The position numbers were made by a program, and so were the translations under genes. Shown in pieces: positions 33,451 to 46,689 of a stretch of DNA of 64,000 bases. Numbering within the stretch: position 1 is the stretch's first letter; every line of letters starts with the position of its first letter. The notes under the pieces are model-generated. The model did not search any database. It had not been told where the DNA came from and was given only the letters and a program-made list of their open reading frames with translations. Source of the DNA: Lycocorax pyrrhopterus obiensis (taxonomy: Eukaryota > Chordata > Aves > Passeriformes > Paradisaeidae); NCBI GenBank assembly GCA_014706295.1, contig JACSVZ010000001.1, forward strand, positions 1,203,422-1,267,421, written 5' to 3'.

Positions 33451-34276
33451 TCGCTGGTCCTCCTGCAGCCCAGGGTTGGATTCTGGGCCACTTCTCCTTG
33501 AGACCTGCAGTTTATTTTCCATTTTATTTTATTTTATTTTATTTTATTTTATTTTATTTTATTTTATTTTATTTTATTTTATTTTATTTTATTTTATTTT
33601 ATTTTTTTACTGCCTGGCATGGGCTGCAGTTCCCTTTTTCCCTGAGTGCACCTGGACTGGGAGTTCCTAATGAACAGGATTTTTGTTGCTCTTGGCCCAG
33701 GAGTGTGAGGAACTCGCTCCAATATTTCTCTTTTTTATGGATGTCCGTGTGAGTTTAATAAAGTTTGTTGTCTGCTCAAGCTCTGCTGTTGTCTCCTCAC
33801 TTGTAGGGAAGTGGGAAGCTGTGCCAGGAGTTTTCCTATTGAGGTCCAACAAAACACTGACCCATGGAGCCAAAGGAATAACAGGGCCCCCTGTGGCCCT
33901 AAAGCAGCACTGGGAGCTTCATTAAAATTGATCTGGAATTCAGCAATTAATCAACACTCACCCAAGACAATGCAGTGAATTAATAAAGCACAAAATGCCC
34001 CGTCCAGACCAGCAGGCCCCAGGTTTGGATAAAAACCAAGCCCCAGAGAAACTCCCAGTTCTTGCTCGATAGGGAAGGACCGGGATGTTTCAGGACATGG
34101 AATTAGCAATCAATTACTCATTAGAATTGCCCCACCAAGCAAACGTGGAGCACATCCAAGGGCTCTGATTCCCTTCGGATCACTGGGCCCTTATTTCATT
34201 TTAAAAGCTCTTCTGGGTTCTGCAAAAGGCAAAGAGCTCCTTCAGGCCCAGGGGCTATGGGGGTCACTCAGTGGGA
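33451..34276. other. Microsatellite plus AT-rich unique DNA
   Basis: After the ATTTT array (33521-33608) come a TTTAATAAAG (about 33756) polyA-type word and a homeodomain-site-rich stretch at 33925-34140 (CAATTAATCAAC, GGAATTAGC, CAATTACTCATTAG). The latter could be conserved non-coding DNA. Confidence 0.4.
33521..33608. repeat. (ATTTT)n microsatellite, about 17 units
   Basis: Perfect pentanucleotide array. It lies 70 bases outside the 5' end of a minus-strand CR1, so it is not that element's 3' tail. The unit is the same as part of the compound array at 51255-51320 (reverse complement). Confidence 0.98.
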
Positions 34277-34580
34277 CATCATGGAATCATGGAATTCCTG
34301 AGTGGGAGGGGACCCACAGGATCCCTGATCCAGCCCCTGGCCCTGCCCAGACCCCCAACAATCCCAGCCTGGGCATCCCTGGCAGCGCTGTCCAAACGCT
34401 CCTGGAGCTCTGGCAGCCTCGGGGCCGTGCCCATTCCCTGGGGAGCCTGGGCAGTGCCCAGCACCCTCTGGGGGAAGAACCTTTCCCTGCTCTCCAGCCT
34501 GAGCCTGCCCTGGCCCAGCTCCAGCTGCTCCCTGGGTGCTGTCCCTGTCCCAGGAGCAGAGCTCGGAGCTGTCCCCAGGG
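34277..34580 (-). mobile_element. CR1, group C, complete 3' end
   Basis: Minus-strand copy ending in GGAATTCCATGATTCCATGATG. The 5' end again lies near CAGCTCCGAGCTCTGCTCC, as in the copies at 12062 and 12790. Confidence 0.94.
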
Positions 34581-34737
34581 AGCTCTCAGGCTCCTCTGCT
34601 CCCACTCCTGGAGGATTTGTCCTTTCCCTGTTGGAAAAACCACCTTTCCTGCACAAATCCCAAACTCTGTGGGTGCAGCTCCAGATGCCACATCAGACAG
34701 AGGATGGGAAAGTCCTCCATGGACTGTCCCAAGCTCC
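34581..34737. other. Short unique spacer
   Basis: Separates a minus group C copy from a plus group A copy. Nothing recognised. Confidence 0.4.
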
Positions 34738-34982
34738 CATGGCAGGGCTGGATGGGATGTTGGGCAGGAATTGTTCCCTGGGAGGGTGGGCAGGCCCTGG
34801 CACAGGGTGCCCAGAGCAGCTGTGGCTGCCCCTGGATCCCTGGCAGTGTCCAAGGCCAGGTTGGACATTGGGGCTTGGAGCAGCCTGGGACAGTGGAAGG
34901 TGTCCCTGTCCATGGCTGGGGTGGCACTGGATGGGCTGTAAGGTCCCTCCCACTCCAAACCATTCCACGATTCTATGATTCT
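34738..34982 (+). mobile_element. CR1, group A, canonical tail
   Basis: About 245 bases ending CCACGATTCTATGATTCTT, the cleanest 8-bp tail in the window. The ORF2 relic (LFPGRVGRPWHRVP in the proper frame) is intact in frame. Confidence 0.97.
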
Positions 34983-36624
34983 TCCCTTTAAAAGCTGAAT
35001 CCTCAGGCATTTTTCCCCTTGTTTCCCTGCTCCTGTCTGGGGGTCCAGGACCTGTCAAGGTCAGCCTAGGACTGGATTTTCCAATCCTGATGGGGTATCC
35101 ATATTTCTAATGTCACATTTCCAGGACAGGCACACATTCCATACTCCACTGCTGTGGTGCCAGGATGACTTTGGGTTTGGAGATGCCAGGAAAAGCTTCC
35201 CAGAATCCCTGCAGGCAGGAATCAAACACATGGGGGCTGTAAAATAGACACAGATCAAGTATCTCATCCCTAAAAAAGAAATTATTGGAAACAGAAGGAA
35301 AAAATAAAGGAACTTTGCTGGGCCCTCTGGAGTGTGAACCCCCATTCCCATATTCAGTGATGGGAATTCCGTGGGAATTCCTCTCTATGCTGTGTACTGC
35401 CCACATTCAGGGTTTTCCATGAACTCTCACGGCTATCCAGAAATTTCCTTGCAAAATCCACGTGGTCCTGGAGAGGTAAATCAGGAGCACCCAGGAGTTG
35501 CTGCTTCAGGAAGGATGAGCTTGAAGTCCAGGGGAACACTGGGATGGTGGAGTGGAATTCTTGGTGAGATGGACCATGGGGTCCTGTGTCCAGGGAATTA
35601 AAGCAAACAAGTGCCACACCTGGGAATTAGGACCATGGGAATCCTCCAGAGGAAAACCTGCTGTCCTAAGGAGTGCTGCTGCTCCTTAGGGGAATTCACC
35701 AGCTGGGAAGGACTTTCCTCCTTCCAAAGGCTGAGCTTTGGATCTGGAGCCCCCCTGGGCTGCCCAGGTGAGCCCAAGGTGCTTCTTCAGGCCCAGGGCT
35801 GGCACCACGGCCCCAAAATCCAGGGAAAACTGCAGGAAGGGGGCTCAGCCAGCTGACTCAGGGGCTTTTTTATGCCCCTGCCTTTCAGATGGAAGCCAAA
35901 AAAAAGCAAAAATAAAAACCTTGGCCCCCTCCTTTGTGAGGAGAACGGCCTGGGAATATTTATTATTAAAAGGAGTGATGGAGCAGTTTCCATTCTTCCA
36001 TTGTTCCTGCTTTTTTCTTCTTTTCTCCTTGTTAAAACACCCGAATAAAAGCAATTTATTAAGAACTGGCATCGCCTCCAAATAGTTCCCCTTGATGTGA
36101 ACACTCTTAGTGACACTGTAAAATTTATTTACAGTTCCTCTTTTTCCCTCTGCTCATTGTTTGGATGGACCATAGGACACCAATAAAAAAAATAAAAAAA
36201 TCAAGGAATTGTTTATGCCAAACAGATGGAGCAGATGGAGCATTGGTGATAAGCAGCAGCTGGGCCTGATAAACTGCCTTTGACTCGGGGTTTTCTTCGT
36301 GCCCACAGTTTTTTGGAGCAGTTTTTTTCTGTCATTCAGCTCACTTGGAATGACAGAAAATGGGGAAATCTAAATCTGTGTTACTGAAAGGGTGAAGAAT
36401 AAAGGATGAGTGAATAAAGGATGAACTTCACCCTCGAAGTGCTCTCTGAGCATCCCTGTGACTCCTGATGCCTTTCCCACTTTGAAGGAAAAGCAAGACT
36501 AAAAAATAAAATCAGAAAACCAAGGGGAGTTTGAAGCATAACATGGAAAACCCCAACAGAGCGAGCAGAGACTGGAAATCCTGCCTGGATCCACCTCCAG
36601 AGAAGGTCCCTCTAGGGCTGCCAA
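34983..36624. other. Unique DNA, nothing recognised
   Basis: 1.6 kb without transposons. A-rich run at 36180-36205. AT-rich from 35880 to 36160. No exon candidates. Confidence 0.4.
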
Positions 36625-36897
36625 ATCATGGAATCATGGAATATCCTGAGCTGGAAGGGACCCACAGGGATCACCCAGTCCCAGCCCTGGCCCTGCCCAG
36701 ACCCCCCAACAATCCCAGCCTGGGCATCCCTGGCAGCGCTGTCCAAACGCTCCTGGAGCTCTGGCAGCCTCGGGGCCGTGCCCATTCCCTGGGGAGCCCG
36801 GGCAGTGCCCAGCACCCTCTGGGGGAAGAACCTTTCCCTAAAATCCAACCTAAATCCCTCCTGGCCCAGCTCCAGCCGCTCCCTGGGTGCTGTCCTC
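36625..36897 (-). mobile_element. CR1, group C, 3' end intact
   Basis: Minus-strand copy ending GGATATTCCATGATTCCATG. It carries a derived TTAGGTTGGATTTTAGGGAAAGG block where other group C copies read CTCAGGCTGGAGAGCAGGG. This suggests an older or different branch. Confidence 0.94.
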
Positions 36898-37461
36898 AGT
36901 GAAGGACACAGAATTCCCATTCACAGGTGTTTGTTCCATGCTGGATCCATGATCCCTTCTCCCAGGAAGGAGCCAGGCCTGGCCTGTGGGTGGTCTGAAT
37001 CATGCATCCCTCTCTGGCCAAGGACATCAAAGCAGGAAAGCAGGATACAGCTGGATGCTCCCGCTCCCCCTGCCCGGGGCTCTCCCACACAATCCGTTCC
37101 ATTGATGTTGTTGGGCCTCATCCTAGCAAGGATCCATTGAACTCCAAGGGGAAGAAGAAGCAAATGGAAAGAGAGAAAACAAAACTGCCACAGTAAATTT
37201 GGTCACATATTGTCCCGAGCAGAAAGCTGGGCCAGGTGCAGAGCCGTGATTAGGATCAAGTGGTGGGAATGGCTCCAAGGGCTTCAGCTGAGCTGATTGC
37301 AGAGGCTCTGAGGGCTGCGGACAATGAAGCAGCTCATTAATCCTCGGACCTTCACCTTCCTGGCAGCACATGAGTCATGGACTGGAGAAGGTCAGAGCCT
37401 CGGATTCTCGGAATGGAACAGAAGATCGGGATTATCCTGGGCTGAGCCCCAGCGTGGGAAT
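36898..37461. other. Unique DNA, possible conserved segment
   Basis: Repeat-free. From 37100 to 37370 there are several OTX/CRX-like words (GATTAGGATC, TTAATCC) and a TGAGTCAT AP-1-like site (about 37369). No open frame of interest. Confidence 0.35.
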
Positions 37462-38017
37462 CAGGAAAGGGATTGGGATTGTGCCCCTGTGCCCAGGTGA
37501 GAGCCCACCTGCAGAGCTGCCCCAGCCCTGGGGCCCAGCACAGGGAGGACGTGGAGCTGCTGGAGAGAGGCCAGAGGAGGCACCAGGATGAGCAGAGGGA
37601 TGGAGCAGCTCTGCTGGGAGGAAAGGCTGGGAGAGCTGGGATTGTTCAGCCTGGAGAGGAGAAGCTTTGGGGTGAGCTCAGTGTGGCCTTGCAGGGCCTG
37701 AAGGAACTGCAGGAAACATGGAGAGAGACAATTCCCAAGGGCTGGAGGGCCAGGACACAGGGAATGGCTTCCCAGTGCCAGAGGGCAGGGCTGGATGGGA
37801 TCTTGGGCAGGAATTGTTCCCTGGGAGGGTGGGCAGGCCCTGGCACAGGGTGCCCAGAGCAGCTGTGGCTGCCCCTGGATCCCTGGCAGTGCCCAAGGCC
37901 AGGCTGGACATTGGGGCTTGGAGCAGCCTGGGACAGTGGGAGGTGTCCCTGCCATGGCAGGGGTGGCACTGGATGAGCTTTAAGGTCCCTTCCAACCCAA
38001 ACCAGTCTGGAATTCCC
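37462..38017 (+). mobile_element. CR1, group A, long copy
   Basis: About 555 bases starting CAGGAAAGGGATTGGGATTG, near-identical over its length to the copy at 18561. The tail is CCAGTCTGGAATTCCCTG. Confidence 0.97.
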
Positions 38018-40932
38018 TGACATTTTGAGTCCCATTTCAAAGCACTGGGAGCAGTCGTCCCAAGAGAACCATCAAGGTCAAAGCTGGGCTTTCTGCAGAG
38101 CTCCAGACCATGTCAGATCAGGGAACCATGAGCTGGTACCAGGCTTTTGAGGGAGAAACTGGTGAGAAGAAGAATCCAGGTGTTGATATCCCTGACATGT
38201 GACGTGCACAGGAGAGCTTTGTTGGGAAAACCAGGAGTGGAAAAAGAACCCCAAACTGAGAGTTCCAAGATGTTTTTGTATCCCACCTGCTGACAACTCC
38301 CAGCTTGTCCTCCCAACAGAACTGATTGGGAATACTTGTCAGGACAATTCTTGGACAGAAAGAGCTGATAAATCTGATTAAAGTCAAATAAAAGGGAAAA
38401 AATGGGACCAAACAATTCTAGGCCCTTCCTCCCCACAGCTGCCAAATAATCCACTGGATTTCCACCCCCCTTTCCCACCCCCTTGGTGTGGGGGCACTGG
38501 AAGGATTTCACTGGTTGCTGTTATTTCAGTTACAAGAAAATTCCCTGTAAAGGGAAAGAAGTGTCCACGTGAAAACATTCCAGAGGTTCCCAGCTTCCCA
38601 TCTCCTTGGAAAAGCTTGGGAGAAGAAAAATGGACACCAGGCTCCCAAGCTGGATCTTCTTTCCTGAGGTAGCCTTTGGCTCTTTTTCTCAGTCCTGGAT
38701 TTGGGAGGCATCTCCACCCCCTTGGGAGAGGAATTCAAACCAGAGGCTTTCCCAGAATATCCACATTTATGGAAGCTTCCTTTCCCTGGAGGAGAAGGAG
38801 AGGGAATCAAAACTTCAGGGATTGATTTAGGACTTTATGGAGCTGAGTCAGAAATTTAAAAAAAATGGGGTTTGTGTGGCCATAAATCAGCTGAGCTGGT
38901 GGATGTGAAGAGACAACTGATGAAAAGAGCCACCCAGGGCTGGATGAGTGGAATTTCTGGGAAAGGCATGGAAAAAAAGAGTTTGCCTTGAAAAATCCAA
39001 CAGGTTCCTTAACTTTTCTTGGAGCCAAAACACCCTGAGTGAACCTTTGGGGTTGCAAGGACCAATTAATGAATTAATGGAGAATTGTATCCAGATATTT
39101 CTTCGACAAGAAACACCAGGTGAGCAAATCCTCCACATCCAATGCATTTATCCTTAAAATTCCTGCACAAATATTCCCACAATATTCCTGCTGAAAATGA
39201 AAAAAACCTGGATAAAACCTTCAGGCACAGAGTGGGATTTTGGGATGGAGTTGGACTGGATGATCCTTGTGGTCCTTCCAACTCAGGATATTCCGTAATT
39301 CTATATCCAGCATCTTTTGCCTGGTGTATCTCCTGCTCACATGGAGCTTTATTTATCAGGAGTTATCAGGAAAATAATATTTGTTTGATTTCAAGTTCCT
39401 TTTTTCACGGCCACAGCAAAAAAACCTGGAGCAGGAACCAACGACTCCCAACTTTTATTTTAAATACATTTGATTTTTAGAGTGAGAAAACCCTTTGGAA
39501 AAATATTCATGTGAAGACATTCACTCCAGATGATTTTTTTTTTTAATAGGGGATCCTATCCCACATGATTTTAGGAATAAATAGAGATACCAGCAGCACT
39601 TCCCAACCCTCCGGAGATTCCTTTATTCTGCCTGGATGTTCGTTGGGAAGAGGGGCCTCTCCAACTGTTTTCCAAGTGGTTTTTGCTGCCTTTGGATGCT
39701 CTAAGGAGGCAAAGATCATCCGTCGTGTCATCCTTAACTCCTCCATTTGGGTTGGAGCACCTTTCATGGGAAACTTTTTTTGTGGAGAAGTCTCCCTTCC
39801 CCAGGAGGAGCAAAGAGTTTGTGGGGATCAGCAAATCACGGATCTGTTCTCCATGGATTCCGCGGCCACTTCTGCATTTCCCCGGTGCTCCTTAACTGCG
39901 GGGGGATTTGCTAAATTGCAGGCCGGGCACAAAAGGAAAAGCCAGAGCCTGGGGCAGTTTCAGTTCCCAAGGAGCTGCCAATTCCTTTCGAAATTCCTCT
40001 GGGATTTCAAAACAGACAGCGCCGAATTCCACAAACTTTCAGCCGGGGCTGGAATTCTGCAGCTCTGCCAGCCCAGGAAAGGTTTGGAGATGGAGCCAAC
40101 CCGAATTCCCCGGATTTGAGGGCGAGCAGCATTCCCTGAACAGCAGAACCAGCAATTCCCCCTTTACCTGCAAAGCCCCTTGGAAAGCAATAAATAAATT
40201 AAAAAAACAGGGAAAAATCCACTTGTTCTCCTGTTCTTTTTTTTTTGTTTGGGAAACCACAAGCCCTTGGATCTGCCCTCTGGGATGGCAGCAGGGTTTC
40301 AGGGAGGGCAGGGGCATCATTTTGCTGCTTTTAGCCAAGTTAAAGTTGACTTTTGAATAGTTGCATTTTTATCCCAAATCCTGCACTCGGATGTGCTGAG
40401 CCTCCATTTTCTTTATAAATAAATATTTATAATTTATTTATTTATTTTAAATTATAATATATGAATAAATAGAAATGATATCAGAAATTATAAATATATT
40501 TATAAAATATATAAACTCCTCCTCCTCTTTTCTTCCTTGCCTCCTCAGTATTGGGGAGAGTCAATAGAGCAACCATTGGAAAAATGACTGGAATAAAATG
40601 ACTGGAATATTGTCAGGATGTGGCCATGGGTGCAGAGCTCAGCTTGCAGAAGTTCATCCACAGGTACTGAAGGTTGTTTATCATCTTTTAAATACACTGA
40701 GCTCCTCATCTAAAATGAGCTGGGAAAATGGAGGGAATTCTCGTTATTTTCCCTGATCCTGCCATCGATGCCGTTTTCCACGAGGGAAGAAAATTTGCTT
40801 GGCCTCAAGTGGGTTTTCCTGGAGAAAACCAGACTGAGAGGACTTCAGGGTCTGTCCAGGCACGTTTTGTCCTTAGGACAGACAGCTCATATTAATGAAT
40901 TTCACCACTAATTAGCTTCATTTCAGGCTCAT
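38018..40932. other. Unique DNA, one CR1 scrap, AT-rich end
   Basis: Nearly 3 kb with only the CR1 fragment at 39225. A mild CpG cluster lies at 39840-40130. From 40410 to 40520 the sequence is almost pure A/T (TTTATAAATAAATATTTATAA). No exon candidates. Confidence 0.4.
39225..39307 (+). mobile_element. CR1, group C 3' fragment
   Basis: GGACTGGATGATCCTTGTGG, TCCTTCCAACTCAGGATATTCC and GTAATTCTAT. Only the last 80 bases are present. Confidence 0.88.
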
Positions 40933-41150
40933 CCATGGAATCATGGAATCCCAGAATGGTTTGGGTTGGGAGGGACCTTAAAGCCCATCCCATTCCATGG
41001 GCAGGGACACCTTCCACTGTCCCAGGCTGCTCCAAGCCCCAGTGTCCAGCCTGGCCTTGGGCACTGTCAGGGATCCAGGGGCAGCCACAGCTGCTCTGGG
41101 AATTCCATCCCAGCCCCTGCCCACCCTCCCAGGGAGGAATTCCTTCCATT
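40933..41150 (-). mobile_element. CR1, group A
   Basis: Minus-strand copy with a shortened 'gtgtccctgcccatgg' block. Tail GATTCCATGATTCCATGG preserves two 8-bp units. Confidence 0.96.
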
Positions 41151-43693
41151 TAAAACCATTCCCCCTTTTCCTGTAAATGGCTTTCTAGACTCAACCTGCA
41201 GCTAATGGTGCTTCTCCTCCTGTAAGTTTTCCTGGGCTCTGGATGATCTCCTGGATCAGGAGCTCTTCCCAGCTGGATCTTCACTGACTTTCTTCCAGTC
41301 TGGATCTAATCCCTGCCACAGGAATCAAACTGGTATTTAATTCTGAATCCCTGCCTCTAAAATCTTGGTTTTTTTAAGAGCTGTCCCTTCATCACATGGA
41401 GGCCTGGGTCACCCAGGTGCTTTTCCCTGTCCTATCCTGACTGACAGGGGCAATATTATGGAATTTTCTTGTCTTACAACATTTTCCATTGGATTCATTT
41501 GGACTGTCCAGTTGAAACCAAAGCCTTTTGCTTTGTTTTTCAAGTGCCCAACTCCTGGAATTCCGGTAATACAAAAGCCACTTCAGCAGATCGAAAACGT
41601 TGAAAAACCACTGGGATAATTCCAGCGATAGTGGAACACCCGGTGCTGGAAAAGCACAGCCCTTAGAACTGGCAGAAATTCCTTCTTCCAGAGGTACATG
41701 GATGGCTTCCATGCCTCTGTTTTCCAGATCCTGCACAGAAGGAACAGCAATTCCACCCTGTGGGGGGATGACTCATGGTTTAAGAGGCTCCATCCCAAGC
41801 CCCTTTGTCCTTCTGGCTGAGGAATTAGAGTGACTCACGAATCTGTCACCTCCAACACTCCAGTGCATCCAGTCTTGGGATAAGAGATTTTAGGAAAGTC
41901 ACCCACCTTATCTCAGCACGAAATTCCCAGGTCCCAATAATTCTGGGGAGTCCAACACTGTCACAGCTCCTAAGAGCAGAACTGCAGCCAGTTTTCCTTT
42001 ATTTTTCCCCACTTATCCCTTTCTTTAATGCCTTGGATGAACTTTAAAAGCGGGAGAGGCCCAAACTGGGGCCCAGGCTGTGGCAGCTGAGCATTTTAAC
42101 ACCCCTGGAATTCTCAGGATGGATCTCATTAAAAAAGGCCTAAAATAAGCTCAGGAATTCCAGCAGGGGAATAAAGAGCTCAGTTTATTCCTGTTCCACA
42201 GCAAAGATAAGAGCAGACCTTTCTTTCCTGGGAGAGGTTTTTTAGCAGGATGGTTCCCTAGGGGTGAACTTTAGGAGGGATATCCCAGTGCTTGTCACCC
42301 TCTGTGCTATGGCAGAGTGGGAGAGAGGGACAAATTCCTGCCTCTTTAGGGGGAGTTTGTAACTGCTCAGTTATTTCCTGCTTCTTTCCAGAACATCCAG
42401 CTGGATCCCAATCCCACCTACGACCTTGGGAATGCAGGATATCAACCAGTAACTCTTTGGAGGTGAAGTTCTTGGAGCTTCAGACTTTTCTGGGATGTGG
42501 GAGAGGGAGTTACACTTTTGCCAAGACAACCTGACCTTTTATTTCAACCCTTCCTCTCCTGGAGTCCCTTGGGATAGTTTGGGAAATGGGGATGGGCATC
42601 CTGGAGGCTGGACATGCTTCCCATGGGATCACCCCAGCCCAGAGTTATCCCCAGGCTTTGGGAGAGATCTGTTGCTCTCCTAAGGTTGTGAACAATCCTC
42701 GTTGCTGAAAGGTTCATGAACTGCCCAGAACTTTCTGGCACAAAATGGGTTATTCCAGGAATTCCCACTGGCTCCTCCAATCCTGAAATACCAGCAGGAG
42801 AAGGCCCCAGAACCACTGGATAATCTCAGACATCCCTAAGGCTGGGTTGGCCAGTTTGGATCTCCAGCCACATTAACAGCACAAACTGTCCTGGTTTTCC
42901 TTGGATCCCCCGGATTCCAAAGGTGCCTTCCCTTGCTCTGGGCCCACAGATCTTGTTGTCAGCAGGAGAAACATCCATGATATGTCTGGAAAACCAGCAG
43001 ATGAGCAATCAACCCAAATATTCCCTCTCCCATGGAAGAAAACTTCCCTCAGAGGCGACTTCCTGCTCCAGATTTTCCTTCCCATCCCTTTCCTCCTGCT
43101 CTCGTCACCCCATTCCTGCTGCTCTCTCAGTCCTTGGCAGACAACACCTCCAAAATCCCTGGCAGATCCCTCATATCCATGAGGACTGAACCAAACTTCT
43201 CCCTGTGGAGCTGTTGGGATGCTCCGGCTTCTCCCACCAAGTGGCAAAATCAAACCAGAAGGACTCAGCTGCCACGGAAAGGAAAAGCAAATCCATCGGG
43301 AAAGGCTGGAATGGCTTCCAAGTCACCCTGGGATTTAAGGGGAGCCCGGGATGGGGTGGGTGGTGCAGGATCCAGCTGTGCCAGGATATCCAGCACATCC
43401 CTCCCGGGAGCAGGGAGAGCAAACAGCTCTGCAGGGGAGGCAGGGAGGGCAGCCAGTGCTCCAGGGGCATGGAAACCATGGGAAGCTGCCTGGGATGAGG
43501 GACAAACACGGGAGGCCAGCACGGACGAGGTGCTGGGAGCAGGAAAAGGGGTGGGAGCAGGGAATGCTCAGCCCAGCAGCTGGACAGGGAATGAATCCCG
43601 GCCATGTGGGTACCACATGGGACAGGGAGTGGGAATCAGGGAAACGCACGGCCTGGAAATACTTCATGGGACTTCCAGTGTGTGAAGGGGGGT
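41151..43693. other. Unique DNA, nothing confirmed
   Basis: 2.5 kb without transposons. A good acceptor-like CTCTGGGCCCACAG at about 42948 opens a frame but has no matching donor. CpG content rises slightly from 43260 to 43660. Confidence 0.4.
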
Positions 43694-43988
43694 GGAGAGG
43701 GATTTGGCAGGAGTGTGGAGGGCCAGGACACAGGGAATGGCTTCCCAGTGCCAGAGGGCAGGGCTGGATGGGATCTTGGGCAGGAATTGTTCCCTGGGAG
43801 GGTGGGCAGGCCCTGGCACAGGGTGCCCAGAGCAGCTGTGGCTGCCCCTGGATCCCTGGCAGTGGCCAGGGCCAGGTTGGACATTGGGGCTTGGAGCAGC
43901 CTGGGACAGTGGAAGGTGTCCCTGCCCTGGCAGGAGTGGGGCTGGGTGATCCTTAAGGTCCTTTCCAAACCTTCTGTGATTCCGTGAC
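43694..43988 (+). mobile_element. CR1, group A
   Basis: From GGTGGAGAGGGATTTGGCAGG to GGTCCTTTCCAAACC and TCTGTGATTCCGTGAC. It carries the variant GTGGCCAGGGCCAGG. Confidence 0.96.
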
Positions 43989-44740
43989 AAGTTTGGGAAG
44001 AGTTCCCTCTCCGGGAGCTGGGTTTGCATTCCCAGCCTGGCAGCTGCTCTCTCCTTAGGATCACATCCCAAGCCTTTCCCACAGGCAGCACAGCTTCCCT
44101 GGCCCCGTGTCCGTGGAGAGGCAGGGAAATCCCCCCTGCTCATCCCAAAGTGCCCATGGAGCAATTGTTCCATGGGGAAAGTCATTTTTCTGTTTTTCTG
44201 CATCTTGCTCTGACACTTCCAGGGATGAGGAATCCACAATCCCTCTGGGAAAATCCCACTGGGCTGCTCCCATCTCCTCCTAAAATGACCCCTGATTGTG
44301 GGGGAGCTTCCAGAGGCTTTGAGAATAGCAACAACAAAAATGAGCAGCATTGAAGAAACTCAGTGATCCCAGAAATTCCCCCTTCCTAAGGCTGGTTCCT
44401 GCACTTCAGACTGAGGGGATGCAATTCCGGAGGAAAATTCCCAGGAATATCTTGCTCTGTGTTGGGATTTGATTGTCTGGAGCTGAGGTCTGGGAGCAGG
44501 AAGGGGAGGAGGCAGCTGTGCATCCTCTCACCTTCTAAATTCAAATAACTCCCGAATTTTTGCATCATTCCCAACGCTTTTTAATCTGCAGTGAGCAAAT
44601 CACAAATGAGGAATTCAGGCTGGGATTGCTTCCCTCCGACTTCCATTGCTTTCCTCAAATTATTGCCCCAAATCCATCCAGAGCACAGCAAAACACCGGA
44701 AAATTAAGGGAATGCAGCTACTCTTGGAGGCTTTAAAATA

Positions 44741-44822
44741 TTATTATTATTTATAATTATATAAACATTTATTATTATTACTACTACTAATACTATTATT
44801 ATTATTATTATTTTATTTTATT
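44741..44822. repeat. AT-rich (TTA)n-type array
   Basis: Interrupted ATT/TTA trinucleotides with an ACT insertion (TTACTACTACTAATACTATTATT). Imperfect and old-looking. Confidence 0.9.
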
Positions 44823-45135
44823 ATGTTCCAGTATCTGCTGGGAACTTTTCCCTCTTCCCAAGGATGCAAAAGAAAGTCTCAAGACACCTGAAAGAGCAAG
44901 AAAATTCTGATTTAATAATATTATTAATGTTTAATAATATTATTCTCACTAATGAAGTATATAAAGTAGGGAAAACAACCCTCTGGGAGTTGCAGATAAA
45001 GAAAAACCTGGAGTGGGCATCCTCAAAGATCAGGAGCAGGGCAGAGCATCCCTTAAAACATGGATTTCAGGAAGAAAACTCTCTGTGTCATCTCTTCCTG
45101 GAGGGAAAACATGGGATCTGATTCCAGCTGGGATA

Positions 45136-45143
45136 AAGAAATA

Positions 45144-45189
<46 letters not shown>

Positions 45190-45213
45190 TAATAATAATA
45201 ATAATAATAGAAG
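45136..45213. repeat. (TAA)n microsatellite, about 24 units
   Basis: Nearly perfect AAT/TAA repeats with one TAACAATAAT interruption. It gives a run of isoleucine codons in one frame, which is the reason for the small open frame over it. Confidence 0.97.
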
Positions 45214-46689
45214 CTGTGTCTGTCTTCCCTCTATTTATTAATAATTTGATTTATGGGTGTTTCTAAAAATAAAGGAAGTACTCAAACATGTGAGTGGCTT
45301 TTTAAATCATGTGGAAATTCGAAAGCATTCCTTGAATTAATTTTTAGGATGTGGAATTCATGGGGAATTATTACTAAATTATTACCAAATATTAGTAATT
45401 ATTACTAAATAGTTCTCAGCCTGGATGGTTCTTTGCTTTTTCCCAAATTAAGATGGATTAAAATGATAATGACACAGAAAATAAAATGTATTCCCTGTGA
45501 ATTTAAAGAGAGAATGTTGGGATGACTGGGAATATTAGGCTGGAATAAAGGGGATTTTTCCTAAATTTTTCCTTAATTCTTCAGGACTCTGCAGGGCCTC
45601 ATCCCCTGGGACAAGAAGGAAAAATGGCAGCATATTCCTGACACTCCAGTAATCCTATCAAATCCTCTTATCCCTTCCAATCCAGCTGAAATAGGAACTT
45701 TTCCCTTTCTTTATTTGCAGCAAACCCAAACGCTGAGGCTGGAAAACTCTGGAGGCCAAGGGAGGTGTTGGATTTGATCCAAAGGCAAACAACTCCATTT
45801 TATTTGAAATAAAATCCAGGCTCACTCTGAGCTGTTTGTTGCTGGGAATTGCAGAAATGGGAATGTTTCAGTTTAGGGCAGGCAAAATATTCCTTTTTTC
45901 CCCTATTTTTTTAATCCTATTTGGGGTTTGTTTGTGTTTTTGGCTGAAGGAATTGGGTGAGTTTGACATGACACTTCATGAAGGCTGTGGGAAGGAAAAT
46001 AGAAGCAAAAAGAGGGCCTGAGAATGATCCAGGGGTTGGCAAATAACTCTTGGAATGACAGGGAAGATTGATAGGCAATAGGAAATAACCCAGACTTCCC
46101 AGGTTTGGGAAGATTTTTAAGCATCTCCCAGTTTCCAGCACACAATTATTCCCAAAATCTCATCCCTGACTGGCTGAGCTGGATCCTAAATCACCTCCTT
46201 CCTTTAGTGATGGAATAAATTCCCTTTCCTTCTCCCAGTGCCTTGGAATCAAGGGATGAAAGGGATGAACTTGTCATTAAATTTGTGTTTTGCTGGGAAA
46301 AAAGTGGGGAGGAATAGAAAGCCCGTGGAGGGGGAAACGTACAAAATTATATTAAAATGATATATAATATTATAAGTAGACGATAAAATAGGTGATAAAA
46401 ATTCTATAAATTCTATAAAAATAAACCATGAGGAAAATGGAACGAGAAAAGGCCCCATGAAATTCAGGAGGTGACAAAAAAGATGTCAAAAAAAGGGGAC
46501 AAGAGGCAGAAGTTGTCACCTGAAAACAACGTCCCTGCCCTGGGTAGGCCGCGAATTTCTGCTCTGGGGAAGGATTTCCTCCCTCACACCTCAGCCTTGC
46601 TTTAGCCAGTTTTTAATTCCCCTTCCCTGGAGAATTCAGCGTTCCAGTGGTGGAAGGTGGCTCTTCCCAAATCCCAAATTAATTTGGGA

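Noticed and set aside
33476..33670. Phe/Ile/Leu/Tyr-rich frame resembling membrane segments
   Set aside because: It is the translation of the (ATTTT)n microsatellite.
42949..43182. Frame opening after a good acceptor-like CTGGGCCCACAG
   Set aside because: No matching donor or terminal signals, and the peptide has no recognisable features.
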